The position numbers and the translations under genes are program-made. A stretch of DNA of 64,000 bases, from the NCBI RefSeq assembly GCF_001577365.1, contig NZ_CP014513.1, forward strand, positions 2,914,001 through 2,978,000, written 5' to 3'. Origin of the DNA: Frondihabitans sp. PAMC 28766 (GTDB lineage: Bacteria; Actinomycetota; Actinomycetes; Actinomycetales; Microbacteriaceae). Positions 35,503 to 45,378 of the stretch are shown here, in pieces (position 1 is the stretch's first letter; the number at the start of each line of letters is the position of its first letter). The notes under the pieces were generated by a model that searched no databases, was not told where the DNA came from, and saw nothing but the letters and a program-made list of their open reading frames with translations.

Positions 35503-36417
35503 TCACCGCTCTGGCGGTTCCAGCGCCCACGGGCCGTGCCTGCCGTGACTGTGCGGTCGGGAGAACCTGGCAGCCGAGGGCAGGCGCGTCGCCATTCGGC
35601 GAAACTCCAGCGCCGCCTCGATGGCCGCGAGAACCCGGGGCCATTCGTCGCGGATCAAGGCGTAGGTCAGGCGGAGCGCGTGCTTACCGTCGAGAGTGAT
35701 GGCGAGGTCCTTGCGGCGGTCCTGCTCGAACGAGCTCTCGTGGAACTCGCGCCCGTCCACCTCGATGGCGACGACGCCGTTCACGACGAGGTCGATCCGG
35801 AGTGAACCTGGCAGCGGCCTCTGCGAAGTGATTTCGAGCCGGGCGAGACGAAGTCGCGTTCGCACGACGCTCTCGATGAAGCTCTCGCAGTGTCGGTCGC
35901 ACCACTCCGTGATCCGCGCCAGATGACGCGGCAGGCGTCCTCGAAGCCACGCGAGGTCACCGTCATCGATGCGCTCCGTGTGGAGGGCCCAGTCGAGGGT
36001 CGATACGGCCTCCTCGAACGGCAGCCTGCGAATGGCGTGGACGAGAGCGTCCCGACAGTCGACCACGGCGATCTCGCCTCGCGCATGGACCTCAGGCAGG
36101 TCGTAGTGGACGGTGACGGAGGGCGGATGCCGACCGAGGCGTGCAGCATTGCGGCTGACACTGACCTCCAGGGGTGGGTCTCGCCACATCCAGGCACCCT
36201 GAAGGCGCAGGGCGAGGGCACCGGTCAGGCGTCCGCCGATCTCCCTGCATCTCGCGCGAGGATCGGATGGCGGCAGGATTGTGTACCAGCCCCGACGCAC
36301 GCGTCGTATCTCGCCCGATCGCACCCCGGCTGTCAGTTCGCGGTCCGACGCAGCGATCGAGCCGCGATGTGCCAAGCCGCCCAAGTCCGTCAAGGTCTGC
36401 ACTAGATCCATGCCCAT
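35503..36417 (-). CDS. AbiEi-like N-domain / DUF559 nuclease-fold protein
   Basis: A 304-residue protein. The N-terminal part (about 1-60, ending IRRVRRGWYTI) has the wing-helix-like 'R.G.i..vrrGwY' pattern of AbiEi-family antitoxin domains; the C-terminal part (about 215-280) has RIDLVVNGVVAIEVDGREFHE, the D...E-x-D pattern of Vsr/DUF559 PD-(D/E)XK folds. Such fusions are common, often multicopy, in actinobacteria; no toxin partner is next to it. The ATG at 36417 was chosen; one at 36411 is also possible. The biochemical role is unproven. Confidence 0.78.
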   Translation of the reverse strand: MGMDLVQTLTDLGGLAHRGSIAASDRELTAGVRSGEIRRVRRGWYTILPPSDPRARCREIGGRLTGALALRLQGAWMWRDPPLEVSVSRNAARLGRHPPSVTVHYDLPEVHARGEIAVVDCRDALVHAIRRLPFEEAVSTLDWALHTERIDDGDLAWLRGRLPRHLARITEWCDRHCESFIESVVRTRLRLARLEITSQRPLPGSLRIDLVVNGVVAIEVDGREFHESSFEQDRRKDLAITLDGKHALRLTYALIRDEWPRVLAAIEAALEFRRMATRLPSAARFSRPHSHGRHGPWALEPPER

Positions 36418-36497
36418 AATGTGACATTTGTGGGCGCCATCTGGGGCGCCTGCCGCGCATCTGTGGAGAAGTTTCACGCGGCCCTGTGAGACCGGGT

Positions 36498-36568
36498 CGG
36501 GAATTCAGGTTGAGCGCCCGATGAGAACTCGGTCTGGCGCCGAAACGGGCGCCAGACCTGAATTCCCG
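36498..36568. repeat. Intergenic palindrome with inner hairpin
   Basis: Perfect 13-base outer arms CGGGAATTCAGGT (36498-36510) and ACCTGAATTCCCG (36556-36568) flank a 45-base centre. Near the right arm an inner hairpin CTGGCGCC-GAAACG-GGCGCCAG is present. It lies seven bases after the glyS stop codon and upstream of the AbiEi/DUF559 gene. It may end the glyS transcript or be a member of a palindromic repeat group; sequence differs from the other palindromes. Confidence 0.6.
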
Positions 36569-36574
36569 CGGAGG

Positions 36575-37960
36575 CTAGGCCCCGACGAGCCGCGCCCCGA
36601 GGTACGCCTCGAGCTCGTCGAGCGGCACGCGCTCCTGCTCCATCGAGTCGCGCTCGCGCACGGTCACGGCGTTGTCGTCGAGCGAGTCGAAGTCGACTGT
36701 GACGCAGAACGGCGTGCCGATCTCGTCCTGGCGGCGGTAGCGCCGGCCGATGGCGCCGGCGTCGTCGAAGTCGATGTTCCAGAGCTTCCGCAGCGACGCG
36801 GCAACGCCGCGCGCGAGGGGAGAGAGGTTCTCGTTGCGCGACAGCGGCAGCACGGCGACCTTGATCGGGGCGAGCCTGCGGTCGAGGCGAAGCACGGTGC
36901 GCTTGTCGACGCCGCCCTTCGCGTTGGGCGCCTCGTCCTCGTGGTAGGCGTCGACCAGGAAGGCCATCAGGGCGCGGGTGAGGCCGAAAGCCGGCTCGAT
37001 GACGAAGGGCGTCCAGCGCTCGTTCTTGGTCTGGTCGAAGTACGACAGGTCGACACCGGACGCCTTCGAGTGGGTCGAGAGGTCGAAGTCGGTGCGGTTG
37101 GCGACGCCCATGAGCTCGCCCCACTCCGAGCCGGTGAATCGGAACCTGTACTCGAGGTCGACGGTGCGCTTCGAGTAGTGCGAGAGCTTCTCGGTCGGGT
37201 GCTCGTAGCGGCGGATGTTCTCGGGGTCGATGCCCAGCGAGAGGTACCACTCCTCGCACGCGGCGATCCAGTAGTCGAACCAGTCTTCGTCGGTGCCGGG
37301 CTCGACGAAGAACTCCATCTCCATCTGCTCGAACTCGCGGGTTCTGAAGATGAAGTTGCCGGGCGTGATCTCGTTCCGGAACGACTTGCCGACCTGCGCG
37401 ATGCCGAACGGCGGCTTCATCCGCGCGGCGTTCATCACGTTGGCGAAGTTGGTGAAGATGCCCTGGGCGGTCTCGGGGCGGAGGTACGCCATGCCCTGCT
37501 CGTTGTCCACCGGGCCGAGGAAGGTCTTCAAGAGGCCCGAGAAGTTCTGCGGCTCCGTCCAGGCGCCTGGCTGGCCGGTGTCGGGGTCGTTGATGTCGGC
37601 GAGGCCGTTGACGGGCGGGTGGCCGTGCTTGGCCTCGTACGCCTCGAGCAGGTGGTCGGCACGGAAGCGCTTGTGCGTGTGCAGCGATTCGACGAGGGGA
37701 TCGGAGAACACCTCGACGTGGCCGGAGGCCTCCCACACCTGGCGGGGCAGGATCACCGACGAGTCGAGACCCACGATGTCGTCGCGGCCCTGCACCATGA
37801 ACTTCCACCACTGCTGCTTGATGTTCTCTTTCAGCGCGGTGCCGAGGGGGCCGTAGTCCCACGCCGAGCGCGACCCTCCGTAGATCTCGCCCGCCTGGAA
37901 GACGAAGCCGCGGCGCTTGGCCAGGGCGATGACGGAATCGAGACGGTTCGGTGCTGCCAC
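36575..37960 (-). CDS. glyS: Glycyl-tRNA synthetase (single-chain dimeric type)
   Basis: A 461-residue class II aminoacyl-tRNA synthetase that charges tRNA-Gly. The start region [20 protein letters not shown] and [13 protein letters not shown], motif 2 [28 protein letters not shown], and motif 3 [16 protein letters not shown] region match the homodimeric GlyRS of actinobacteria, not the alpha/beta tetramer. The GTG at 37960 follows a TGGGAG ribosome site; upstream in-frame sequence is a shadow of the next gene. It is transcribed alone. Confidence 0.96.
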   Translation of the reverse strand: MAAPNRLDSVIALAKRRGFVFQAGEIYGGSRSAWDYGPLGTALKENIKQQWWKFMVQGRDDIVGLDSSVILPRQVWEASGHVEVFSDPLVESLHTHKRFRADHLLEAYEAKHGHPPVNGLADINDPDTGQPGAWTEPQNFSGLLKTFLGPVDNEQGMAYLRPETAQGIFTNFANVMNAARMKPPFGIAQVGKSFRNEITPGNFIFRTREFEQMEMEFFVEPGTDEDWFDYWIAACEEWYLSLGIDPENIRRYEHPTEKLSHYSKRTVDLEYRFRFTGSEWGELMGVANRTDFDLSTHSKASGVDLSYFDQTKNERWTPFVIEPAFGLTRALMAFLVDAYHEDEAPNAKGGVDKRTVLRLDRRLAPIKVAVLPLSRNENLSPLARGVAASLRKLWNIDFDDAGAIGRRYRRQDEIGTPFCVTVDFDSLDDNAVTVRERDSMEQERVPLDELEAYLGARLVGA

Positions 37961-38019
37961 GTGTGTTGCTCCCAGGAGACGATCGACCCGTGCTGGATGC
38001 GCGGGGTTGGGTACAAACT

Positions 38020-39072
38020 CTACTGGGAGGTCCGACCGAGCGCCGCCGCGCACCGGTCGACGTCGGTGTCGTCGTTCCAGAGGTGGAAGGCGACGCGCAC
38101 TCGCCCGGCGCGGCCCGACACGGTGAGGCCAGCGGAGGTCAGCCGACGCGCGTCGGCGCCGGAGGGGTCCTCCCAGGTCACGATCGCCTGGCCCTGCCGC
38201 GGCACCTCCAGCGCGTCGCAGAGCCGATCGCCGAGCCCGGCGGCGTGCCTCCAGACGTCGGCCAGAGAGACGGAGGCGAACAGAGCGAGGGCCGGGCGTG
38301 CACCGGCGAAGGCCTGCCAGGCGGGCGACACGTCGAATCGCCGGGCGTCGTCGGCCAGCGCGAACTCCGTGCCGTAGCAGGAGGCCCACACGTCGGATCC
38401 TGCGTACCAGCCCGCCTGGATCGGCCGCACCTCGGCGGCGAACGCCGGCGAGAACGTCGCGAACGCGACGCCGCGGGGCGAGCACAGCCACTTGTACGCG
38501 TGCGTGACGGTGGCGTCATAGCGGGAGGCGTCGACCGGCAGGACGCCCGCGGCCTGCGTCAGGTCGACGAGCGTGCGGGCCCCGACGCGGCCGGCTTCGG
38601 CCACGACGGCGGCGTCGTCGGCGACAGCCCCGGTCGCCGACTGCACGAGCGAGTAGGCCACGAGCCAGGTGTCGGCCGTGATGCTCGACGCCAGCGACGA
38701 CGGCGGTACTGCTCGAAGGCGCACACCCCGGTAGGCCTGCGCCGCGAAGGGCATCATGACCGAGCTGAAGTCGCCCTCGATGCAGAGCACCTCGGCTCCG
38801 TCCGGCACGGAGGCCGCGATGACGGCGATCTGCGCCGACGTCTGCGACCCGATCGCCACCCACGACGCCGGCACTCCGACGACGCGAGCGAAGTCGTGAC
38901 GTGTCTCCTCGACGATCTCAGCGTAGGCCGCCGGGTCGACCCTGCCGCTGGCCCATGAGTCGAGGTCTTTGCGCAGAGCGTCGACCGTGCCGCGGCACGG
39001 CAGCCCGCCGGTGCACGCCGCGAGATAGCCGGTGCCCCGGGCAAAGTGGTCGCGGGCGGTGTCGAGAGTCAT
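38020..39072 (-). CDS. PLP-dependent class V aminotransferase-like enzyme
   Basis: A 350-residue PLP enzyme of the cysteine desulfurase/kynureninase-like group. The PLP lysine is Lys194 in [13 protein letters not shown]; the preceding Asp is in [14 protein letters not shown]. Its reaction (transaminase, lyase or desulfurase) cannot be fixed. The ATG at 39072 and GTG at 39075 are both possible, with GAGGGG just before. It is divergent from a LysR regulator 84 bp away, the classic arrangement for control by that regulator. Confidence 0.88.
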   Translation of the reverse strand: MTLDTARDHFARGTGYLAACTGGLPCRGTVDALRKDLDSWASGRVDPAAYAEIVEETRHDFARVVGVPASWVAIGSQTSAQIAVIAASVPDGAEVLCIEGDFSSVMMPFAAQAYRGVRLRAVPPSSLASSITADTWLVAYSLVQSATGAVADDAAVVAEAGRVGARTLVDLTQAAGVLPVDASRYDATVTHAYKWLCSPRGVAFATFSPAFAAEVRPIQAGWYAGSDVWASCYGTEFALADDARRFDVSPAWQAFAGARPALALFASVSLADVWRHAAGLGDRLCDALEVPRQGQAIVTWEDPSGADARRLTSAGLTVSGRAGRVRVAFHLWNDDTDVDRCAAALGRTSQ

Positions 39073-39132
39073 CACCCCTCAAGAGTCGGGCGCAGGATGC
39101 CATTACACCAGAACACCTTCGGCATACGTTCG

Positions 39133-39150
39133 ATAACCGGTGCTTATGAT
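39133..39150 (+). promoter_or_regulatory. LysR promoter with T-N11-A box
   Basis: ATAA (39133-39136) and TTAT (39144-39147) form a short dyad that contains a T-N11-A LysR-type binding motif. TATGAT at 39145-39150 is a good -10 box and ends six bases before the LysR ATG at 39157, where no ribosome site is seen, so the message is probably leaderless. The dyad overlaps the -10, fitting negative autoregulation. Inferred from sequence. Confidence 0.5.
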
Positions 39151-39156
39151 TGCGCG

Positions 39157-40140
39157 ATGACCACGCCGCTCGACCTCCTCGATCTCCGCTGCATCCGCGC
39201 CGTCGCCGACGCGGGCACTATCACGGGGGCGGCGGGTCTCCTCGGCTACAGCCAGCCCGCCGTCACGCAGCGGCTGCGGCGCGCTGAGCGGCTGCTCGGG
39301 CAACCGCTCGTGCTGCGGTCGGGCCGTGGTGTGACGCTGACTGAGGCGGGTCGGCGGCTGGCGCGGCACGCCGTGCACGTGCAGGCGGCTCTCGACGCGG
39401 CCGAGCAGGATCTCGACGACCTGCTCGGCGGCTCCGGCGGCACGGTGCGCCTTGCGGGGTTCCCCAGCGCCTCGTCGACCCTGGTGCCCGCGATCCTGTC
39501 GTCGCTTCGCATCACGCACCCGAACCTCGTCGTCTCCTATGTCGAGGCGGAGCCGCCGGAGGCTATGCAGTTGCTCCGCGAGGGGGCGGTCGATCTCGCG
39601 CTGACGTTCACCTACCCGGGTGACGCGCGCAGCAGCGGCCGGGTCGACGACGACGGCGTCGTCGAGCGCGCTCTCTTCCGCGACACGATGCTGCTCGTTG
39701 CGCCGACGGGCACGTCAGGCGAGCTGGCAGACCTCCGCGACCAGCGCTTCATCGGCGGGTGCCCGCGCTGCCGCGGACATCTGCTCGCGTCGTGCCGCGC
39801 GGCAGGCTTCGAACCGGACATCGTGCTCGAGACCGACAACGCCCTGGCCGTGACCGGGCTCGTGGCGGCCGGGCTCGGGGTGGCGCTGCTGCCGGCCCTG
39901 TCGCTGGTTTCGGCCGCGCTGCCCGTCGGCGTCGACGTGCGGGCCATGCCGGGGTCGCAGGACCGCATCGTCCATGCGGCCACGGTCGTGGGCGCCGAGC
40001 GGGTGCCTGCGGTGGCGGCGTGCCTGCGGGTGCTGGCAGCCCTCGATCCTCGGCCCTTCGGGCTTCGCCCTGCCGGTACGCCGCCCGGCGCGCCGGTCGC
40101 CACGGCCGCGTCGACCGAACCCGTCGGGGCCGCCGGTTAG
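39157..40140 (+). CDS. LysR-family transcriptional regulator
   Basis: A 327-residue regulator. The N-terminal winged helix-turn-helix (LDLRCIRAVADAGTITGAAGLLGYSQPAVTQRLRRAERLLG) and a C-terminal periplasmic-binding-like effector domain (about 90-290) are clear. A CPRCRG motif and further Cys within the effector domain might sense redox state or bind sulfur compounds (inference). The start is the ATG at 39157, with a -10 box six bases upstream and no ribosome site, suggesting leaderless translation. It is divergent from the PLP enzyme gene, its likely target. Confidence 0.92.
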   Translation: MTTPLDLLDLRCIRAVADAGTITGAAGLLGYSQPAVTQRLRRAERLLGQPLVLRSGRGVTLTEAGRRLARHAVHVQAALDAAEQDLDDLLGGSGGTVRLAGFPSASSTLVPAILSSLRITHPNLVVSYVEAEPPEAMQLLREGAVDLALTFTYPGDARSSGRVDDDGVVERALFRDTMLLVAPTGTSGELADLRDQRFIGGCPRCRGHLLASCRAAGFEPDIVLETDNALAVTGLVAAGLGVALLPALSLVSAALPVGVDVRAMPGSQDRIVHAATVVGAERVPAVAACLRVLAALDPRPFGLRPAGTPPGAPVATAASTEPVGAAG

Positions 40141-40149
40141 GCTGGTGGC

Positions 40150-40827
40150 GTGCGCAGAAGACTCCTGGCGGCCGCTGTCGTCACCGCGGCCCTGATCGGC
40201 CTCACCGGGTGCTTCCCCGTGGTGAAGAGCCTGACGCCGGTGGCCGGGGCGACTCCGGGTGCGCAGTCGGGTGCGGGCGGGGCCGCCACGTCGGCGCCTC
40301 AGCCCCAGGTGACGGGCGGGCCGAACTCGGGTTCGTCGGGGTCGAGCGTCGACCCGTCGAAGTTGGCGCCGGGCGGCACCCTGCTCAACCAGGTCAACTA
40401 CAAAGATCTCACCATCTACATCTATCGGGTCGGGCAGCTGACCACGACCAAGCCGTCGATCTACCTGCACCCGAACGGCGACGACCCCTACCCCGCGGGC
40501 ACCCACGTCGAGGTGACCGCCTACGTGCTGACCAACGACTCCGACCAGCGGCTCGACCTCACCGACCTCAGCGCCGACTACTCGTCGTACGGCAACAAGA
40601 TCGCGACGCAGGACACCTTCGCCGGGCAGGATCTACTGACGCAGAAGGGGTACAGCACCGACCTGTCGACGCAATTCCCGAAGGGGGCGTCGACCTGGTA
40701 CCTCCTGCCGGGCAAGGCTGTCGTCTTCGCCAACGCGTGGTTCTATCGCGACACCGACGGGCCGCTGACGCTGCAGTTCCTCTGGCCGAGCGAGCGGATC
40801 TTCCTCGGCGCCAACGTCTCGTTCTAG
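40150..40827 (+). CDS. Putative lipoprotein
   Basis: A 225-residue secreted lipoprotein. A basic N-terminus and hydrophobic core end in the lipobox LTGC (Cys21), followed by a Ser/Gly/Pro-rich spacer (about 25-75) and a beta-rich domain with THVEVTAYVLTNDSDQRLDLTDL, like extracellular immunoglobulin-type domains of the DUF4352 sort. It would sit on the outer face of the membrane. Function unknown. It starts with GTG 9 bases after the LysR stop and is probably co-transcribed with it. Confidence 0.8.
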   Translation: MRRRLLAAAVVTAALIGLTGCFPVVKSLTPVAGATPGAQSGAGGAATSAPQPQVTGGPNSGSSGSSVDPSKLAPGGTLLNQVNYKDLTIYIYRVGQLTTTKPSIYLHPNGDDPYPAGTHVEVTAYVLTNDSDQRLDLTDLSADYSSYGNKIATQDTFAGQDLLTQKGYSTDLSTQFPKGASTWYLLPGKAVVFANAWFYRDTDGPLTLQFLWPSERIFLGANVSF

Positions 40828-40837
40828 GCTGCCGCCC

Positions 40838-40899
40838 CCCTTACCTTTTCGGCACGTCCTTACCGCCCGGGCCGTCAGAACGAGCCGAAAAGGTAAGGG
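40838..40899. repeat. Intergenic palindrome between convergent genes
   Basis: Perfect 16-base arms, CCCTTACCTTTTCGGC (40838-40853) and its complement (40884-40899), flank a 30-base GC-rich loop. It lies between the stops of the lipoprotein gene and uppS, so it may be a bidirectional terminator. The 'ACCTTTT' arm recalls the 'TTTTACC' arms of the elements at 43276 and 59197 but is not the same sequence. Confidence 0.65.
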
Positions 40900-40907
40900 C
40901 AGGCGGG

Positions 40908-41774
40908 CTACTGCGCCGAGGCGGGCTTGTCGACGGCGCCGCCGAAGCGCCGGCCCCGCTTCGTGTAGAGGTCGATAGCGCCCCAGAGGTCTTCGCGCGT
41001 GAAGTCGGGCCAGAGCTGATCCAAGAAGACCATCTCGGCGTAGGCCGACTCCCACAGCTGAAAGTTCGAGGTGCGCTGCTCGCCCGACGAGCGCACGAAG
41101 AGGTCGACGTCGGGCAGCTGCGGCTGGTACAGGTGCCGCTGGATCACCTTCTCGGTGATGCCCGACGGCTTCAGCCGCCCGGCCGCCACCTCGCCGGCGA
41201 TCGACTGGATCGCGTCGGTCAGCTCGTTGCGCCCGCCGTAGTTCACGCACATGTTGAGGGTCATCGTGGTGTTGTGCTGGGTCGCCGCCTCGGCCACCTG
41301 CAGCTCTTTGATGACGGACGCCCAGAGCTTCGGCCGACGCCCCGACCATCGGATCCTGACGCCCCACGCATCGAGCTGCTCGCGCCGACGGTGCAGCACC
41401 TCACGATTGAAGCCCATCAGAAAGCGCACCTCTTCGGGGCTGCGCTTCCAGTTCTCGGTCGAGAAGACGTAGACGCTGAGGTGCTTCACGCCCACCTGGA
41501 TCGCCCCGGCGACGACCTCGAGCAGCGCCGCCTCGCCGGCCTTGTGCCCCTCGATGCGCGGCAGCCCCCGGGCGTTCGCCCAGCGGCCGTTGCCATCCAT
41601 GACGACGGCGACGTGCTGCGGCACGGTGCCCGCGTCGTACTCGGGCGGCGCCTCGCCCCGCCAGTCGAGCGGCTTGAAGTCCATCTGCTCGGGCACCATG
41701 CGGCGGCCGAAGAGGCGGCGGCGCTCGGCGACGGCCGGCTCGGAAGTGCGGTCGGTGCGGGGGGTAGTGCTCAC
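40908..41774 (-). CDS. uppS: Undecaprenyl/polyprenyl diphosphate synthase
   Basis: A 288-residue cis-prenyltransferase that builds the lipid carrier for peptidoglycan. The active-site motif is [18 protein letters not shown] (Asp60); further motifs are [31 protein letters not shown] and [14 protein letters not shown]...WESAYAE. The GTG start at 41774 has AGGAGA upstream and overlaps the recO stop (GTGA); upstream in-frame sequence is a recO shadow. The chain length of the product cannot be told. Confidence 0.97.
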   Translation of the reverse strand: MSTTPRTDRTSEPAVAERRRLFGRRMVPEQMDFKPLDWRGEAPPEYDAGTVPQHVAVVMDGNGRWANARGLPRIEGHKAGEAALLEVVAGAIQVGVKHLSVYVFSTENWKRSPEEVRFLMGFNREVLHRRREQLDAWGVRIRWSGRRPKLWASVIKELQVAEAATQHNTTMTLNMCVNYGGRNELTDAIQSIAGEVAAGRLKPSGITEKVIQRHLYQPQLPDVDLFVRSSGEQRTSNFQLWESAYAEMVFLDQLWPDFTREDLWGAIDLYTKRGRRFGGAVDKPASAQ

Positions 41775-42562
41775 AGAAGCTCTCCTGAGGTGGGGCTGTG
41801 GATCGGCAGCGGCGCAGCGTGGCCTCGGGTCAGGGCGGTGGCGGCCGTGCGGTCGAGGTGCTGCAGCGACCTCAGCCCGCGCTCGAGGTGCCACTGGGTG
41901 TACGCGGCGACGACACCGCTGGCCTGGTTGCGCGTCGACTCTCCCGTCGCCTCGGCTAGACCCCAGTCGCCGCTGAGCAAGGCGCCCAGAAGCTGCAGGG
42001 TCGCAGGATCGAGGCGCGGAGCACCGGGAGGCGCGGCGGCGTCGGCCACGACCCCGCCCAGCTGCACCACGAAGGCGGAGTGCGGCCCGGGCACCCCGGT
42101 CACGGCGCAGTCGCCGAAGCTCGGAGCCCAGCCCGCGATGCTGAGTGCTCTCAGCAGGTACGAGTCGAGGATCAGCTGCGGATCGTGCTCGCGACGCGCC
42201 AGCGACCGCAGCGCGCCCACGAGCAGGAGGTACTGCTGGAGGCCCGCCTCGGCGTCGGTCAGCTTGTCGGCGGTCTCGACCATCACGTTGGCGGCGGTGT
42301 AGCTGGCGTAGTCGGAGACGATGTCGGCCCCGTACGATCCGAGCGACTCGGCCTGCGTGACGATGTCGAGGCTGCGGCCTTCGTAGAGCTGCAGGTCGGC
42401 GACCATGAACGGCTCGAGTCGCGCCCCGAACTTCGACGCCGTGCGCCGAACACCCTTCGCCACGGCCCGGATCTTGCCGTGCGACCGGCTGAGCATCGTC
42501 AGGATGCGATCCGCCTCACCCAGCTTGTGGGTGCGCAGGATCACGCATTCGTCTCGATACAC
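41771..42562 (-). CDS. recO: DNA repair protein RecO
   Basis: A 263-residue protein that helps RecR load RecA on SSB-coated DNA. The OB-fold start [23 protein letters not shown] and [19 protein letters not shown] are typical. The usual zinc cysteines are not obvious in the C-terminal part, as in many actinobacterial members. The GTG at 42562 has GGGGGAG five bases upstream; the open frame extends to 43048 as a shadow of the opposite gene. It is coupled to uppS. Confidence 0.95.
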   Translation of the reverse strand: MYRDECVILRTHKLGEADRILTMLSRSHGKIRAVAKGVRRTASKFGARLEPFMVADLQLYEGRSLDIVTQAESLGSYGADIVSDYASYTAANVMVETADKLTDAEAGLQQYLLLVGALRSLARREHDPQLILDSYLLRALSIAGWAPSFGDCAVTGVPGPHSAFVVQLGGVVADAAAPPGAPRLDPATLQLLGALLSGDWGLAEATGESTRNQASGVVAAYTQWHLERGLRSLQHLDRTAATALTRGHAAPLPIHSPTSGELL

Positions 42563-42602
42563 CGGCACTCCCCCAGTATCCCTCCCATGGCAGACTCTTC
42601 TG

Positions 42603-43265
42603 GTGTCCGCCACAGTCCTCGCCATTCCCCTCTGGGCGAACCTTCTGGCCGTGGCCGTCGGCAGCCTGCAGGGGGCGCTCTTCGCCAGCCAGTTCCGCGA
42701 GCGGCGCGTCGACCTCCTCGGCGTTGCGATCATCGGCACGGCGACGGGGCTGGGCGGTGGCATCCTGCGGGACGTCCTGCTCGGCCAGCTGCCGCGGGCG
42801 CTCCAGACCAACTGGTACCTCACGGTCGCGGTGCTCGCGTCGCTGCTCGGCATGCTGCTGCAACGAGTGTTCAACCGCCTGGTCGGCCTCATCACGGTGC
42901 TCGACGCCCTGACGATCGGGCTCTTCGGCGCGATCGGCGCGACGACGGCTCTGGCAATGGGGCTGCCCGACATCCCCGCCGTCTTCGTCGGGGTGATCTC
43001 GGCCGTCGGCGGGTCGGTGCTGCGCGACCTCCTGATGAACCTGACCATCGCGATGATGCACGTCGGATCGCTCTACGCCGTCGCGGCCGGGGCCGGCACG
43101 GCCGTCCTCGTAGCGATGGTGGCTTTCGACGTGCCCACCTACATCGCCGCGCTGACCGGAACTCTGGTCACTTTCGTGATCCGGCTGGCCGCCGTCCGGT
43201 TCGGCTGGAGCCTGCCCGAGCAGCGCGCACTCTCGCGCCTGCCGCGCTGGCGCCGCCCGCGCTGA
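42603..43265 (+). CDS. TRIC-like cation channel protein (UPF0126)
   Basis: A 220-residue membrane protein with seven hydrophobic segments and two internal repeats, each carrying a glycine-rich motif: [13 protein letters not shown] and [13 protein letters not shown]. This double GGxxLRD pattern marks the UPF0126/TRIC family, whose prokaryotic members form trimeric potassium-type channels. The GTG at 42603 lies just downstream of a CTTCTG stretch without a good ribosome site. It is divergent from recO (40 bp) and convergent with leuA. Confidence 0.9.
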   Translation: MSATVLAIPLWANLLAVAVGSLQGALFASQFRERRVDLLGVAIIGTATGLGGGILRDVLLGQLPRALQTNWYLTVAVLASLLGMLLQRVFNRLVGLITVLDALTIGLFGAIGATTALAMGLPDIPAVFVGVISAVGGSVLRDLLMNLTIAMMHVGSLYAVAAGAGTAVLVAMVAFDVPTYIAALTGTLVTFVIRLAAVRFGWSLPEQRALSRLPRWRRPR

Positions 43266-43275
43266 CCCCGCCCCT

Positions 43276-43349
43276 CCGTTTTACCTATAGGCAAGCCGCC
43301 GCCGCACAGAAACGTCGGTGTGCGAGGGCCGCACCTATAGGTAAAACGG
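43276..43349. repeat. Palindromic element, copy 1 (74 bp)
   Basis: Arms CCGTTTTACCTATAGG (43276-43291) and its exact complement (43334-43349) flank a centre with GCCGCACAGAAAC and GAGGGCCGCA. The same architecture is seen at 43357, 59197 and 59274, so this is a repeat family. The copy lies between the convergent stops of the TRIC-like gene and leuA. Confidence 0.85.
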
Positions 43350-43356
43350 GAGGGGG

Positions 43357-43422
43357 TTTACCTATAGGTGAGCGATTGCCGCACAGAAACATCTATGAGC
43401 GAGGGCCGCACCTATAGGTAAA
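43357..43422. repeat. Palindromic element, copy 2
   Basis: Arms TTTACCTATAGG (43357-43368) and CCTATAGGTAAA (43411-43422) with flanking G/C bases; the centre again has TTGCCGCACAGAAAC and GAGGGCCGCA. It follows copy 1 in the same orientation after seven bases, giving a tandem pair before the leuA stop. Confidence 0.85.
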
Positions 43423-43439
43423 ACGGGAGGGAAGCGTGG

Positions 43440-45278
<1,839 letters not shown>

Positions 45279-45300
<22 letters not shown>

Positions 45301-45329
45301 CAGCTAAGAAGGAGCAGGCCGAACAGCAC
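45279..45329 (-). CDS. Leucine-rich leader peptide of leuA
   Basis: A 16-codon frame GTG...TAA encodes MLFGLLLLSCRDETSF, with five Leu, four in a row (CTG CTC CTT CTT). It lies 78 bases before the leuA start on the same strand. TATGGT at 45336-45341 ends six bases before the GTG, fitting a leaderless message. Leu codons followed by a hairpin whose 5' arm is inside the peptide frame are the standard layout for attenuation by charged tRNA-Leu; such control of leuA is known in actinobacteria. Inferred from sequence, no experimental proof. Confidence 0.72.
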
Positions 45330-45335
45330 GAATCG

Positions 45336-45341
45336 ACCATA
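45336..45341 (-). promoter_or_regulatory. Probable -10 box of leuA leader
   Basis: TATGGT on the minus strand, six bases before the leader GTG, is a plausible -10; a weak GTGAGC-like -35 lies about 18 bases further upstream inside a GCTGCCC/GGGCAGC hairpin (45349-45372) that may also end the mprF-like transcript. Confidence 0.45.
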
Positions 45342-45378
45342 GCACTACGCTGCCCAGGCGCTCACGGGCAGCAGAGCA

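Noticed and set aside
42563..43048. N-terminal extension of RecO
   Set aside because: It is the antisense of the TRIC-like gene; the GTG at 42562 has a good ribosome site and begins the OB fold.
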